64,000 bases of DNA from the NCBI GenBank assembly GCA_018697195.1, contig CM031869.1:15608653-15672652 (forward strand), in the 5' to 3' direction. Each line of letters opens with the position of its first letter. The stretch's first letter is position 1. The DNA is from Certhia americana. Its lineage: Eukaryota; Chordata; Aves; Passeriformes; Certhiidae. The position numbers and the translations under genes were made by a program. Positions 25,807-37,376 of the stretch are shown one piece after another. A model generated the notes under the pieces. The model was not told the origin of the DNA. It saw only the letters and a program-made list of their open reading frames with translations, and searched no databases.

Positions 25807-28800
25807 GAAAAAATATAAGCATAGAAAAATAAACCATTTGGCAGTTTGAGAGCCTGGCCTTCATTGTCTCTACTTTGGTTTCCCCTCCATGTTTTTCCAA
25901 GTCCATGGGGAAAACCCACATCAGGCTCAGACCAGCAAGCAAACAGGAGCTGGCAGACCCGTCATTTCCTCCCAGCCAAGCTGGCACCACGTCAGAGCTG
26001 TCACCAGGTCTCTCCTGTCCCACTTTACCATGACTGGATGTCACTACAGGGGAGTGAAGCCTTGGAGACTCTGGGACTAACGTGTGCCGTTTTCTAGGAC
26101 AACGCGTTCCAGCTGTGAGCTCCTCGGGGCATGTTGAATGTGATGGAGATCCAGCTCCTCCTTGGGCACAGCTTGTAGCACCCCCAAAGTCAGCTTTAGG
26201 CTCCTGCTCTGTCTTGGCCACAGCAAACCTCTCCTGGGGAGCCTGTTAGCAGAATTTGGTCCCTCCCAGAGACGCTTTTCCTACATCAGACCTGCAGAAG
26301 GGAAGGACTCTGAAGTTCTCACCATACAGAAGCCATTGCATGAAAACCCTTCCATGCACCTTGATCTGCCACAGCTTCCCACCCTCCTGCAGCCCTGTGG
26401 AATGAGGGCAAACAGAAGCCCCAGTCTGGGGTTTCCACAGCCTTCCCATAGAAGGGAAGCCCAAAGGACTGTGCTGGGAGAGGCTGTTGCTCCTTTCCAG
26501 CACCCATCATCTCCCAGGGCAGTGCTGCTGCTCTTAGCTGTGATCCTTTGAAAGCCAGACACCAAGACACAGCAATACCAGTAAATTAAACTGCATGGGA
26601 ATAAGAGCATCTGCACTCTCACAGTGTTTCTGATGCCTTGACACTATTTTATCTGGGCTGAAAATACTCCTGGTCACAGTTCAGGAGCTGACAGGACTAA
26701 GAACCCTTCTCTGCAGGTAGTCCTGTTTCAGTGGTTCTGTTTCACAGCTGTGTATTGGTGTCTGTGCCAGAGAGCAGTCCCACAGCAATGCAGCTGAGGG
26801 ATTTTGAGCCACAGCAAGACATGCCCAGAACCCAGTGGGACAGGAGAGCCAAGTTTTCCCCATTATCCTGAAGCATGGCCAGCAGGCCCAGTCTGCAATA
26901 AAAATGAGAAGTGTCCATCTGAGCAGCCCAATTCCTTCCCCAGTTTGTTTTCTCTCCAGCAAAAAATCATTAAAATATTAGGTAGATCCAATAAAACACA
27001 GGTCAGTCCATCCCTCACCCTACTCTCCAACAGCAGGAAAACAACAGCTGGCTGAAGCTGGCAGCTAAATGGGTATCTGAGTGCATGTCACAGCCTAAAA
27101 TCCTTCATCAGTGCAACGAGGCCTCAGCATCTGACAGGGCTACTGACAAATCGCTGTCACCTTGGAGCTCTGTTGGAGGGTCTGTGCTGGACACGAGTGT
27201 TCAAAGGATGCTGCACAGGGGGAGAACAGGCCCCTCTGTATTGGACTCAGCCAAATATTATGCTCAGCATCATCCCAGGACTGCACTTCCTCCAGAGGAG
27301 TCTTGGCTTCATGACCTTGAGGAGAGCCACACCAGGATTCTGCCTGCCTGGCTGACCCTTCTGCAGAATCAGGGGAAATCATTTTCATGACCAAAATAAT
27401 CATTGGGTTTCCATGTCTTCCCCTACCACATCTCCATCAGCTTTCCTGCACCACTCTCTCTGCTGCTCCCTCACTTGTGCTATCCCTTATTCTCTTCCTT
27501 CCTGTCCTGCCATCTCTTCCCAAAGATGCTGCCTGAAGAGCAGCAGGAAGCAGAGCAGGGACATTCCCTGTGCTCAGAGCAGAGCACAGGGCCACCTCCA
27601 AGCACCTTGTCAGAGCCTTCACTGCAGACCCACCCTGGGGACAGTAGATTTTGCCCCAGTGGCAAGTTCCTGCCCTTGCCCTCTCTATCCCTTACAGTGC
27701 ATGAGGAAAACTATGCACTGTCCGGCAGCTGGGACACAGGGCACCCCCCAGACTCTGCCCCTGCACCACAAAACTGATGTGCAAGCCCAGAGGCCAGTCC
27801 AGCTGCATCCCAAATCCCTGCCTGCCAGGTCCAACAAGGCCTGTGATTTTTGAGTGAGCAAGTCCTGCCAGACACCACGGGGAGTTTGGACACATCTCCC
27901 TGGCAGGCTGGAAGTTCTGTGCCCTGGAAGGTGACAGTGGTGTCTGCAGCAGGCCGAGGGTAGCCGAGATGCTGTCAGCCTCCCACCCCCCTGCCAGGTC
28001 CATGGATCCTTCAGAGAAGACTTCCCGTGTTTTTCCAGACCCTGCCACGTCCTGGCATTCTTGGAGCTGTGAAGCGAAACTGCTCCAACAACTCAGCCCA
28101 GCTGCTGGTGCAGAGACACAGCTGGGGATGACAGCCAGGATCTGCAGGGCCAGCAGGATGTTTTCCATAACCATTAGCCACCGGAGCGGTCAGGATCAGC
28201 ACCACCTCTGCCTCCTGTCCAGGCAAGCTAAGAGGAACAGATGATGTCTGTGAGCCTCCGGAGGCTCCCAGGATGGTGGATTGCAGCCTGTCCATCCCAC
28301 ATCCTGCCTTTTCACATGCAGCAGAGCCAGCTGCCAGCCAGGAGGGACAATGCTGCACAGAGGAGCCTTGGGACAGATGAGCTCCCCATGGTGGATGCTG
28401 GCACCCAAAGCAACCATTCCATGGTCTAACTGGAAACAAGCTTTAACTGGGAGAAGCCTTCAGTGAGACCTGCAAACAGACATCTTTGGGTTCTTCTTGT
28501 AGCTAGCTCAAAATAGTGCAGAACTGGGAGATGGACAACTTAAAGTTGGGAGGTGAATTTCAAGCACACAGAAAAGATAAATGCTGGAACTTTTTTTTTT
28601 TCACTCATCTCCAGATGGGATGAGCATTCTTTGTTCATTCTCTCAGGCTTCTTCCCGTCACCATAAAACTTCTACAAGATAATTGAGATTCATGTGCAGT
28701 CGTGCATGTCTGGGAACAGTGGCTTTAAGGAAAACTCTGGTGAGCAGCCCCCTTACCATCACAGCAACTCCTCAGGGGCCTGCCCAGGTGGGCCAGCCCC

Positions 28801-29869
28801 CTGCATAGCCCAGTGCCCTGACCCAGGCCAGGCCAGCCACGCTTACTGTGTTTTCTTCCCCCAACATAAATCCCTTCTAATTCCCTCTAAACCGTTCCTT
28901 GTCTCCATCAAAGCGCAGCTCCCTCTCTGCTTTTCCTGGCGGGGATTAGTGCAGCCCCACGGAGCAGGGACAGTGACAGAGCAAAGGCAGAGCAGGACTG
29001 GCTGGCCCTGCCTGTTCACAGGCATCTCCCCACATCCCCTGCCCTGATCCCTTGGCTAATCCCAACCCATCACAAGCTGGGAATGGGGCTGCCACAGAGG
29101 CTGCTCTCTCCCAAAGTTATCAGCTATTTTCCCATCCTTTGCTTGTCTTCTATCCTATCCCAATCACCATTCCCCTTTGTCCTGTCACTCCATGCCCTTG
29201 CCCAAAATTCCTCTCGAACATTTGTCAGAATGCATCCCACATTTCAGGAGTGCTTCAGCCACTGGAGTGTATTGATCCTGAGCAGGAGATTGCTGTGCCT
29301 TGAGGAGTTAAGATGCACCTACGAGCTGAGTACCCCCATGCCCAGGCTGGGCTGGGCTGTACTGGACGTACTGAGCACACTCCGGGCTGGGCTGTGCCAC
29401 AAACATCCCTTACCCATGGGAAAAGCTCAGCAGGATATTGCAGCCCACGGCAGCTCCCACTCTAGCACAGCAGTTGTACCACCTGTGTGGCCTTGAGTGT
29501 TTCTAACAGTGCAGCAAGGAGTCCTTATGGGAACATCCTTGAGAGCTGTTTTCTTGGAAGGAAATTATATAATGAATGACCAAAAGGGAGAGCTTCCCTC
29601 CCTGTCTTGAGATCTGCTCTGAGACATGGGAGAGTTCTGCCCAGAGTCTGTTTGATGCTGCACAAATGTGGGTGCCCAGCATCTGGACCCATGTTTTATT
29701 TACTCACTAGATACTCTCTTTATTCTGCCTTATTCAGTGCTGGTTTATTGAGACAGTTGTTGTTGGGCTTTTCCAGGTGAGAACCACCTCGCTGTCAGCT
29801 CTCTCTGGGGTAGAACAGAGGGGCAGGGAGGACACACCTCCCCAAGGGCTCAGGATACACGGGATAGTG
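25807..29869. other. Intronic sequence, nothing recognised
   Basis: No clear repeats. Short T run near 28588-28600. Confidence 0.6.
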
Positions 29870-30160
29870 ATGGAGGGATTTGGATTAAAAGCTGCCAGAA
29901 GGGCAGCGGCGAGGAGAGCAGCTGAGGGGCACGAAACCAAGGCACAAAACCCCGCAGCTCTGCTCAGCCCAGACTCACTCTGCATGCCAAATGCTCCATC
30001 CTGTGCATTGCTGTCCCTTGCCGCGGTTTGTCCTCTCGGGACACAGGCACCAGTCCCAGCCAGGATGTCCCGGCCCGTGCCTGGACCACTCTGCACTCAT
30101 TGGCCAGCCCTCTGCCTAGCAACGGCCAATCCCAAGAGTCTATTTGCTGGCTACCGGGTA
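29870..30160. promoter_or_regulatory. CpG-enriched patch with paired CCAAT boxes and an X-box-like site
   Basis: An inverted CCAAT (ATTGG) at 30099-30103 and a direct CCAAT at 30126-30130 flank tctgcctagcaac at 30111-30123, which has a good AGCAAC half of an RFX X-box. NF-Y plus RFX site pairing is known at promoters. CpGs are also enriched. Possible promoter of an intronic or antisense noncoding transcript. Confidence 0.35.
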
Positions 30161-32090
30161 GGAAGATGCTGGGATTCCTCCCTCCCACCCCCCCAGCCTC
30201 CAGCATTGATCATTTCTGGCTCCAAAGGAAGCCTCTGGCACAAGCACAGGGACACACGCACACGTACTTCCCTGAGGCCCCTGCTCCCAGAGAGGAGCAT
30301 CCCAGGGCCGCCCCCGCATCATCTCATGCTGCAGCTTCTACTGCAGCATGCTGCGTCCCCAAGGCAGGTCCCAGATGGGAACACAGATGTGGGGGAAGAG
30401 AGGAGAGGAGAGGAATAGCTGCATCCACCTACGGCTCTGCACTGAGCCTCCCAGTTGTTACACCTTGCCCAGAGGCTGTAGCTGGGACTTCACCCCCTCA
30501 TGTTGTGAATCAGGGGTAACCGCCAGTCCCACCAGCCAGGGCTTTCCCAACTGCAGCACACGGGCTTTGAAACGAGCCCCACCTCCCCTGCACCAAAAGT
30601 GTGGGAAAACAACGTGGCTGCAAACCCTTGTCCGGAAAAACAAAACAACCGAGGTTTCCCTTGTCACTCCTTCAGATGGAAACTGCAGATGAAAGAAACA
30701 GGGTGAGATGGAAATCCAGGGGAAGGAACACAGGGAAAGGAATTCCCTCAGACTCTTCCCACTTTATGAGGCCAATGCTGGAACATCAGTCCTGGCTGCA
30801 ACTGAAACCTGAAGCTCCACAGGGCTGAGACTTGAAAATTTCTTTAAACTCTTTTCTTCCTTGCAAGGGGTTAAAGTGTTGAGCACGTAGGGGCTGACCT
30901 CATGTGCAAGGTGAGACAGGAGAGACTGGGATGAACTGGTGTTCTTCTAAACCCTGGATAACCTCCCTTTTCAGCTCTGGTAAGAGCTGAAATTCATGAA
31001 AACACTATAAGGACCCTGTCAGGAGCTGGCAAGCCATGGGCTTTGTGGCCCAGCCACCTGGACATCTCCCCTCATGAGTGGCATACACCCTGCACCCCAG
31101 CTCCAAGGGAAGGGACAGGGCAGGGAAGGTTGGAGTGGGACAGACTGGCAGATCATCAGTGCAGCCCCCCCCACCCAGAAAGGTTCCTGGAAAGCTGCTT
31201 CTTTACAAGGGCATTTCTCTAAAAGCATCCAACGTATTCTGGGTTTCAACTCTCAGCAGTCAGAAAAATGTGGGGAGGAGCTCAGGAGGCAGCTGGAGAC
31301 GGGAGTGAGCACATCCCTCTTGGCCTGTCAGTCTGGCACACAGGCACAAAACAGCTCCAGCATGGTCATGTGAAGGACATAAGGAGGGGTTTGTTCCCCT
31401 GCTGGGCTGCAGAGCCATCTGCAACCCCCTGTGTCGGTGTGGTGGGCAGCACGAGGGTGAGCAAGGCACCCAGTACTGGTGCTGCTGAGCAGGGCCTGCT
31501 GGGGCAGAGACAAGAGTCAGCTCCAACCTCGACCCTCAAATCCATCGTGGCCATGGTGAATTCAGACTTGGGACCCTCCATTCTGCCACACTTGCAGAGC
31601 CCCATGGCACAGCCCTGGGGAGCACAATGCCACAAAACCCTGACACATCCTGCTGGGATTTCCAGACCCTCCTTCAGGTGACAGCACCAAGCCATGGAGC
31701 AAAGCCCAAGGTCAGAGCTCCAAGGTCCCACCCTTTGCATGGCTTGGCCATGGTTTTTCCTGCCAGGTCCTCACAGGGATGGATGTGATGGAAAGACACA
31801 GCCACGGGGATGCAGCCCTCAACACACCCAGGTCTGGGGTGAAGGTTCCCTGGGATGTACCAGGATGCCTGGGAGGACTGACTGGTCAGCAAGAGTGAAG
31901 CAGAGCAGAGGACCACAGACCAGGTCTCCTGTAAGGAGACTGCCAGAGATGAGGGTGTTCTGCAGTGGTCAGACCTAAATTGAGGCTTTGACTCCCTTCC
32001 CTCCACCTGCCAGGTGGGACTGGGGATCTCACCAGGGCATTTGCTGTAATGAGTTCAGCTCCAGCAGTTAAAGCTAGAGCTCACCTCAGC
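30161..32090. other. Intronic sequence, nothing recognised
   Basis: A short (GGAGA)n run lies near 30396-30416. No exon or known repeat. Confidence 0.6.
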
Positions 32091-32335
32091 CACCTGCCTA
32101 ATCCTTCTGTAATTCAGTCGGACAACTCGTGGTAACTTTTCAGGACCTCGTGCCTGCGTGTGTTGCTGCTCTCAGATCTCGGCAGCCACGACCGTTCCGC
32201 TGACAGGCGTCCCAGGCTCCCCGAAGCGTCTGTCGTCTTATTAGCAGAGCCTCCACTTGGGATTTATTTTCCATCCAGAATTTAAGCTGAATTTATGTAT
32301 TAACTAAAGACTATTAATTCCAAAAATAAGTGGAA
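32091..32335. promoter_or_regulatory. CpG-retaining block, candidate conserved element
   Basis: Twelve CpGs lie between 32119 and 32235 in non-repetitive sequence, followed by an AT-rich tail with tattaactaaagactatta and a MEF2-like caaaaataag at 32321-32330. Retained CpGs in otherwise CpG-poor intron suggest an unmethylated regulatory element. Confidence 0.4.
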
Positions 32336-33465
32336 TGCCACTTGCTCAGCAACACAGGCCTTACGAGAGACCACGTGGCACAGCCAACCCACCCAATCGC
32401 AACCCCAGGGAGGCTTTTTATAGACACCCACGTCTGATGGAGTGCGAGCTCTGCTCTGCAAGCATCTGATTGCAGGGGGAGGGGAGGGAAACATCCCCGC
32501 ATCCACGGGCAGGAGGCACGGTTCCCTTGCCTCTGCCGGCTGGGTAAGCAGCCAGGTGAAACTAGAAATGGTTTGGGAACAGGTTGTGGCAAAGCTGCCT
32601 CATTTCCCTGCCATAAACACCCGCGCATGCTGCAGGCAGCTTCTGACACACAGAACACGCTGCTGGGTGTCTCAGTGCAGCATCTCAGCATCAAGGGTCC
32701 TCCACTTCCCTAGGAGCAAGACTGCTCAAGGGAGAAAAAAGGTCACCCGACACTGAACAGCTCCAGCTGATGGTGGCTTCTGTTCCCCAGGTTGCCCCAG
32801 GGTATTTTTTCCTTTCAGTTCGTGTCACCCTGAAGCACAGAGCTGTCTCAGCTACCAGGAGAGTGACACTGATGAGACTCTGAAGGCTTCTCCAAGGACT
32901 CTGATCTCCTCTGAGAGAGGGATGCAAAGCCAAAGCAGCAGCTACAGTACTACTCCTGCCAACAGCCCCAGGAAACTCCCACTGCACCAGCCAAGGCACA
33001 GAAGGGTCAGTGGCAGGGGGAGGGCAACCCTCAGGTACTGAGACACCACAGCCACCTGCCTGGCACGACCTCTCCCCTCCCACCTCTCCCTCTACAGCTC
33101 CTCTCCAAACCATCCCTCACCTTTTGCCAAGCCAGCCTCGGCTGCTGGGTGTGGGATGGCCATGGCCACCGTGGGTTTGCTGGTCTGGCAGTTCTCCAAA
33201 GTATTTTGGGCTGGGAAGGGCTGCTTTGGCCACAACACAGCTTGTGGCCCAGGGCTTGAGCCGAAGGAACACCTGGGGAAACAGCTCACAGGCTGTCAAT
33301 AGATATCAGCAGGGCACAGCCCCTGTGCACAAACCTCCTTGGTCCAGCAGCAGCTTTAGGCAGGAGCCCCAGGCCAGGCTGTTGGACTCCTCTGTCCTGC
33401 CTATCCCAGGGCATGGCACATGGGCAGAAGCATCACTGTGCTCACAGTCCCACCATGAGTAGAAT
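32336..33465. other. Intronic sequence, nothing recognised
   Basis: No repeat or exon seen. Confidence 0.6.
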
Positions 33466-33860
33466 CACAGAATTTCTAAGGTTGGAAAAGAGCTCCAAGA
33501 CCATTAATTTCAACCCTTAACCCACCACCACCATGTTTACCACTAAACCATGTCCCCAGGTGCCACATCTATATATTTTTTAAAAGTTTCCAAGGATGAT
33601 GACTCCACCACTGCCCTGAGCAGCCTGTTTCAATGCCTGATCATCCTTCCAGTGAAGAAATTTTCCCCAATACCCAATTTAAACCTCCCATGGCACACCT
33701 TGAGACTGCTTGTTACCCGGGAGAAGAGACCAACCCCTCCCCTCCCCCCAGCTCCACCCTCCTGTCAAGGATTTGCCGAGAGCAAGAAGGTCCTTCCTGA
33801 GCCTCCTTTTCTCCTGGCTGAGCCCCCACAGCTCACTCAGCTGCTTTTGGGAAAGGAAAG
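33466..33860 (-). mobile_element. CR1 LINE, best-preserved fragment in the window
   Basis: Complement of the CR1 3' region in order: tagaatcacagaatttctaa, ggttggaaaagagctccaag, accactaaaccatgtcccca, agcagcctgtttcaatgcct, ccagtgaagaaattttcccc, ccgggagaagagaccaaccc, and then cctcct and cagctcactc. It is about 395 bp, 5'-truncated, with no coding capacity. Confidence 0.95.
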
Positions 33861-36800
33861 AAGGAGCTTTCCGGGAACTTGCAGGAAATATCCTCAAAAA
33901 ATAGGTGTAAATGGAAGAAAAAAAGGTCATTGACACACCTTCACATTTTCAAACAGAGTGCAGACTCAGAGAGCACTGCAGAAAAAGGCACTGAAGCCAT
34001 CCTTCAAAACATGTTAGGGTTTTCTTCACTCAACTGCAATTATCATTCTGAAAGCTGAGGATGTACGATGGAGAAGTGTGTGTGGGCGGGAAAGAAGGGG
34101 GAAAAGAGAAAGACAACAGCAGCATGGAAGGAAATTCAACACTGCCAAATGAAAGCCACCGTGACAGGCAGAATTTACTTCCTTGCAGAAGAGTTTCCCG
34201 TGTCATCCATTACAGAAAGGGAAAAAAAAAAAAAATTGGAAGAATATCATCCATGAAAATAAGAATTTAAGGAGGAGGGTTCCCCTCAGGTGCAGCAGCC
34301 AGCAGATGACCCTCCCTTTCTGCTGTTCCTCCACTCTCCAACAGAAGATGAGTTCAGCCCAGCATAAAACTGCTCCAGATAAAATCCTGTTCCCAGCCTC
34401 ATTTGCTGGCAGGTGTGTGTCTGCTCCAGCAAACATCTCCAAACCTCCAAGCCCTGCTGTTGGGCAGGTTTCTGCCCCAGGGACATGGATGTGTCTTCCC
34501 CAGGCTGCACACTGATCTGATAACTCTCCTGGGAGCACCATGCTCCTGGTACAACTTAGTTTTTAGCAAGAGATGCCCAGTGTGGGGTCCTCACACGCAG
34601 GCACTGGCCACCGCTGTGACCACCCACTCCCTCTCCAGCCTGGCTGTAGGTGTGGCATGCCTGGAGCTGTGCCACGGCATCAGGTTTTGCCTCTTTTTGC
34701 AGCAGGCAGCAGAGCTGGCAGAGTGGGACATCACTGACCCTGCCCTCACACCCTCAGCCCAAAGGAGACACAGGCAGCAGCTCCACTGCCAGCTCTGACC
34801 ACGCTGCTGGGCTCTCTGGAAAGGCCCCTGGACTGACCCACTTAATTCTAGAGTGAGGCACCTTGGGCTCTGCAGCCTCCCTGGGACAGAATCAGAGCCT
34901 CAGCAGAGCTCAGCTGTGCTGTGCTCCAGGTCAGGTCTCATCCAACATCCCACCAGCCCAGGAAGGGAAGCCCCAGGGACTGGGTTGCCTGCCCAGGAGA
35001 CAAAGGGACTAGTACTGCTCTCCTGGCTCTGGGACACAGCCCAAGGGGTGGGAAATTCCCTGAAGGCAGAATGATAGGAAAGGGCACTGAATTACAGAAG
35101 AGCTGATGGGAAAAGGAGTTAATCGATGTACCCCCTCCCAGTAGGTTCACAAGAGGCTTTCAGTAAATCTTGTGCAACATCAGGAAGCATCCCAGCTGGA
35201 GAACAGCTCTACCCACAAGGCCTCAGCATCCTTCTTTCCAGACACAAGGCCTGCAGGCGTCTGAGCAGGGGCAGGGTCTGAGGGACGTCTCTCAGAGGTG
35301 CCACCCTACACCAGAGCACACACAGCAAACACCTGCCCAGCATCCAGAGAAGAGGAGAGCACAAGCTCCCTCTCCCCAACTCTGGCATCATGGCCTGAGG
35401 AGCCACCTCCAGCCCCAGGAGCTCCTGCTGGCAGCAGCAAACCTTCAGCCCATGCAGCCAGTCAACATCCAACTGTCAGCATCAGCCGGTGAGGGAAAAC
35501 CACAGCCACTATCCCAGCAGGAAGGTTTTAAAAGGTCACAGCTTCCCAGTGCACCTTCCTGTGTGCCCGTCTGCCCTTCTGAAGCCAGAACCTTCTTTGT
35601 GTACTTATGGTTTGGGAGTTACCAGCTCCTCTTCTGGATGCTTTAACATCTAAATATGTTAAATATGTTATGCTAGTCTTATGGTCCATCAGCCAGTGCC
35701 AAACTTCACCACAGAAAGGCATTTCCTCTCCTTGCTCAAAGAAACATCCAGAGGCTCCTTCCTGCAGGAGCAGTGATTTTATTCCCGGTTACCTGTCTGG
35801 TTACAGTGACTTCATGTGTGCTCTTGGCAAATTCAGCTGTTTTCTCTACAGGTGTATCACACCACAGGCAGGATTCCCTGCACTTCCTTGCACCTGTGCT
35901 GTCCTGGTGGCACAGCTCAGGACTCCCTGCCCCTGCCCTGATGACACAGAGCAGAAGGTGATGCAGCCTGCAGTGCCTGGGAAGGAAGGAAAGGCCTGGA
36001 GCCGTCTGCAATCCAAGGCAGGAGGGCTCCTGGATTCGCTGGGTCAGCACAGGCAGACAGTGCAGTTGTCTGTCCTCTCACTGGGAAGAGCCTGCTAAAG
36101 AAAACCCCTGCCTGGATGGGTTTGGATCACCTGCCAGTGACACTTACTGACACATGGCATCCCAGAGGACTGGGGAACACGGCCTGGTGGCAGCTCTAAG
36201 GGTCATTTCAAGCCACAAAACACAGCCCTAATCTCTCAGCTCCATGTAGCAGCTACAGAAGTTCGCAAGCATCAGCAGAGCAGCCACTCCACCTGCCTCA
36301 CCCGAGCATCCTTCATCACAGCGAGCACCACAGAGCTGCTCAGCCCTCCAACAGCTTGGGAAATCCTCTCTGCACACCATCATACAGCATCAAGTGCCCT
36401 CGGGGATCCGTGCTTGCCACCAGTACTCCCAGCTAGTGCTGAGCACCAGAAAAACAGCCTGGATGCCAGGAGCCTGCATGTCACCAGGAATGGACTGACA
36501 GAAATCGTCTCCTCACACGTCACAGCTCCCCCACACAGATGGAGTGTGCTGCTGCAGATCAGAGGCAGGGCTGGGCACCGCAAGTTTCTGTCCTTGTGGA
36601 TCTAACACCTCTGCTGGGAGCTGAGCTCAGCTGGGAAACGTTTGGAACGAGGTGGCCACCCAAGGAGAGACAACACTCTGCTGGCTGATCCTTTTCAGGT
36701 CTGTTGCAAGCCCTTTTCAGGAACAAGGCAGATGGCCTCCAAGCCCAAACACCAACTCAGATGCCCCCAACTGCACAGAGAACCCCTGCAGGGTCTGCTT

Positions 36801-37316
36801 CCTTCCTAACTGGGTCTGCCAGCCCCACAGAGGAGCAGCTGGCAGAGGGACAGCCCTGCACCCATGGACTGTGCCGAGGTGCATCAGTGACAGGCACTGG
36901 AGGGAGGGGAGGGGTTTTTTCCATTTCTGGTGATTTCTGGTGCTGACACACTGTTGGGAACCCAGCACAACACCAGTTCTTGCCTGCTTCCTAGCAGAGT
37001 GTGCAAAGCAGAATCCTTCCTGCTTGTCAGGCAGGGAATCACAGCGTGGGGACGCTAAGAAGCTTTCCTGTGATCAGTGGCACAGACAGGACCTGAACCA
37101 AGTTTCCAAGCACAGCCCCCTTGCCTGCATTGGTTCCCTCCAGAGCACAAAGCCACAGAAACACTCCTGACTGCAGTGAGTGTGCCCAGCACCCCTGCAC
37201 TGAGAGCAGCCCCCACCCAGAACATCCTTATGCTGGAAAGGGCTGGATGTGCCACAATGCTCCTTCTCTGGAGCACAGGTGATGAAGATCAGGCTGCACA
37301 GAGGAATTACTGATCA
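33861..37316. other. Intronic sequence, nothing recognised
   Basis: A run near 34218-34232. Otherwise no repeat or exon seen. Confidence 0.6.
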
Positions 37317-37376
37317 CAGCACACCTATCCTGCGCCTAACACCCAGCACACCTCTCCTGGAGCTAACACCCAGCAC
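37317..37376. repeat. 27-bp tandem duplication
   Basis: cagcacacctatcctgcgcc-type unit at 37317-37343, repeated at 37344-37370 with three substitutions, then a partial third copy. Confidence 0.9.

Noticed and set aside
29777..30418. 213-codon plus frame as a gene
   Set aside because: Low-complexity Ala/Arg and Pro segments, no domain, overlapping open frames on both strands.
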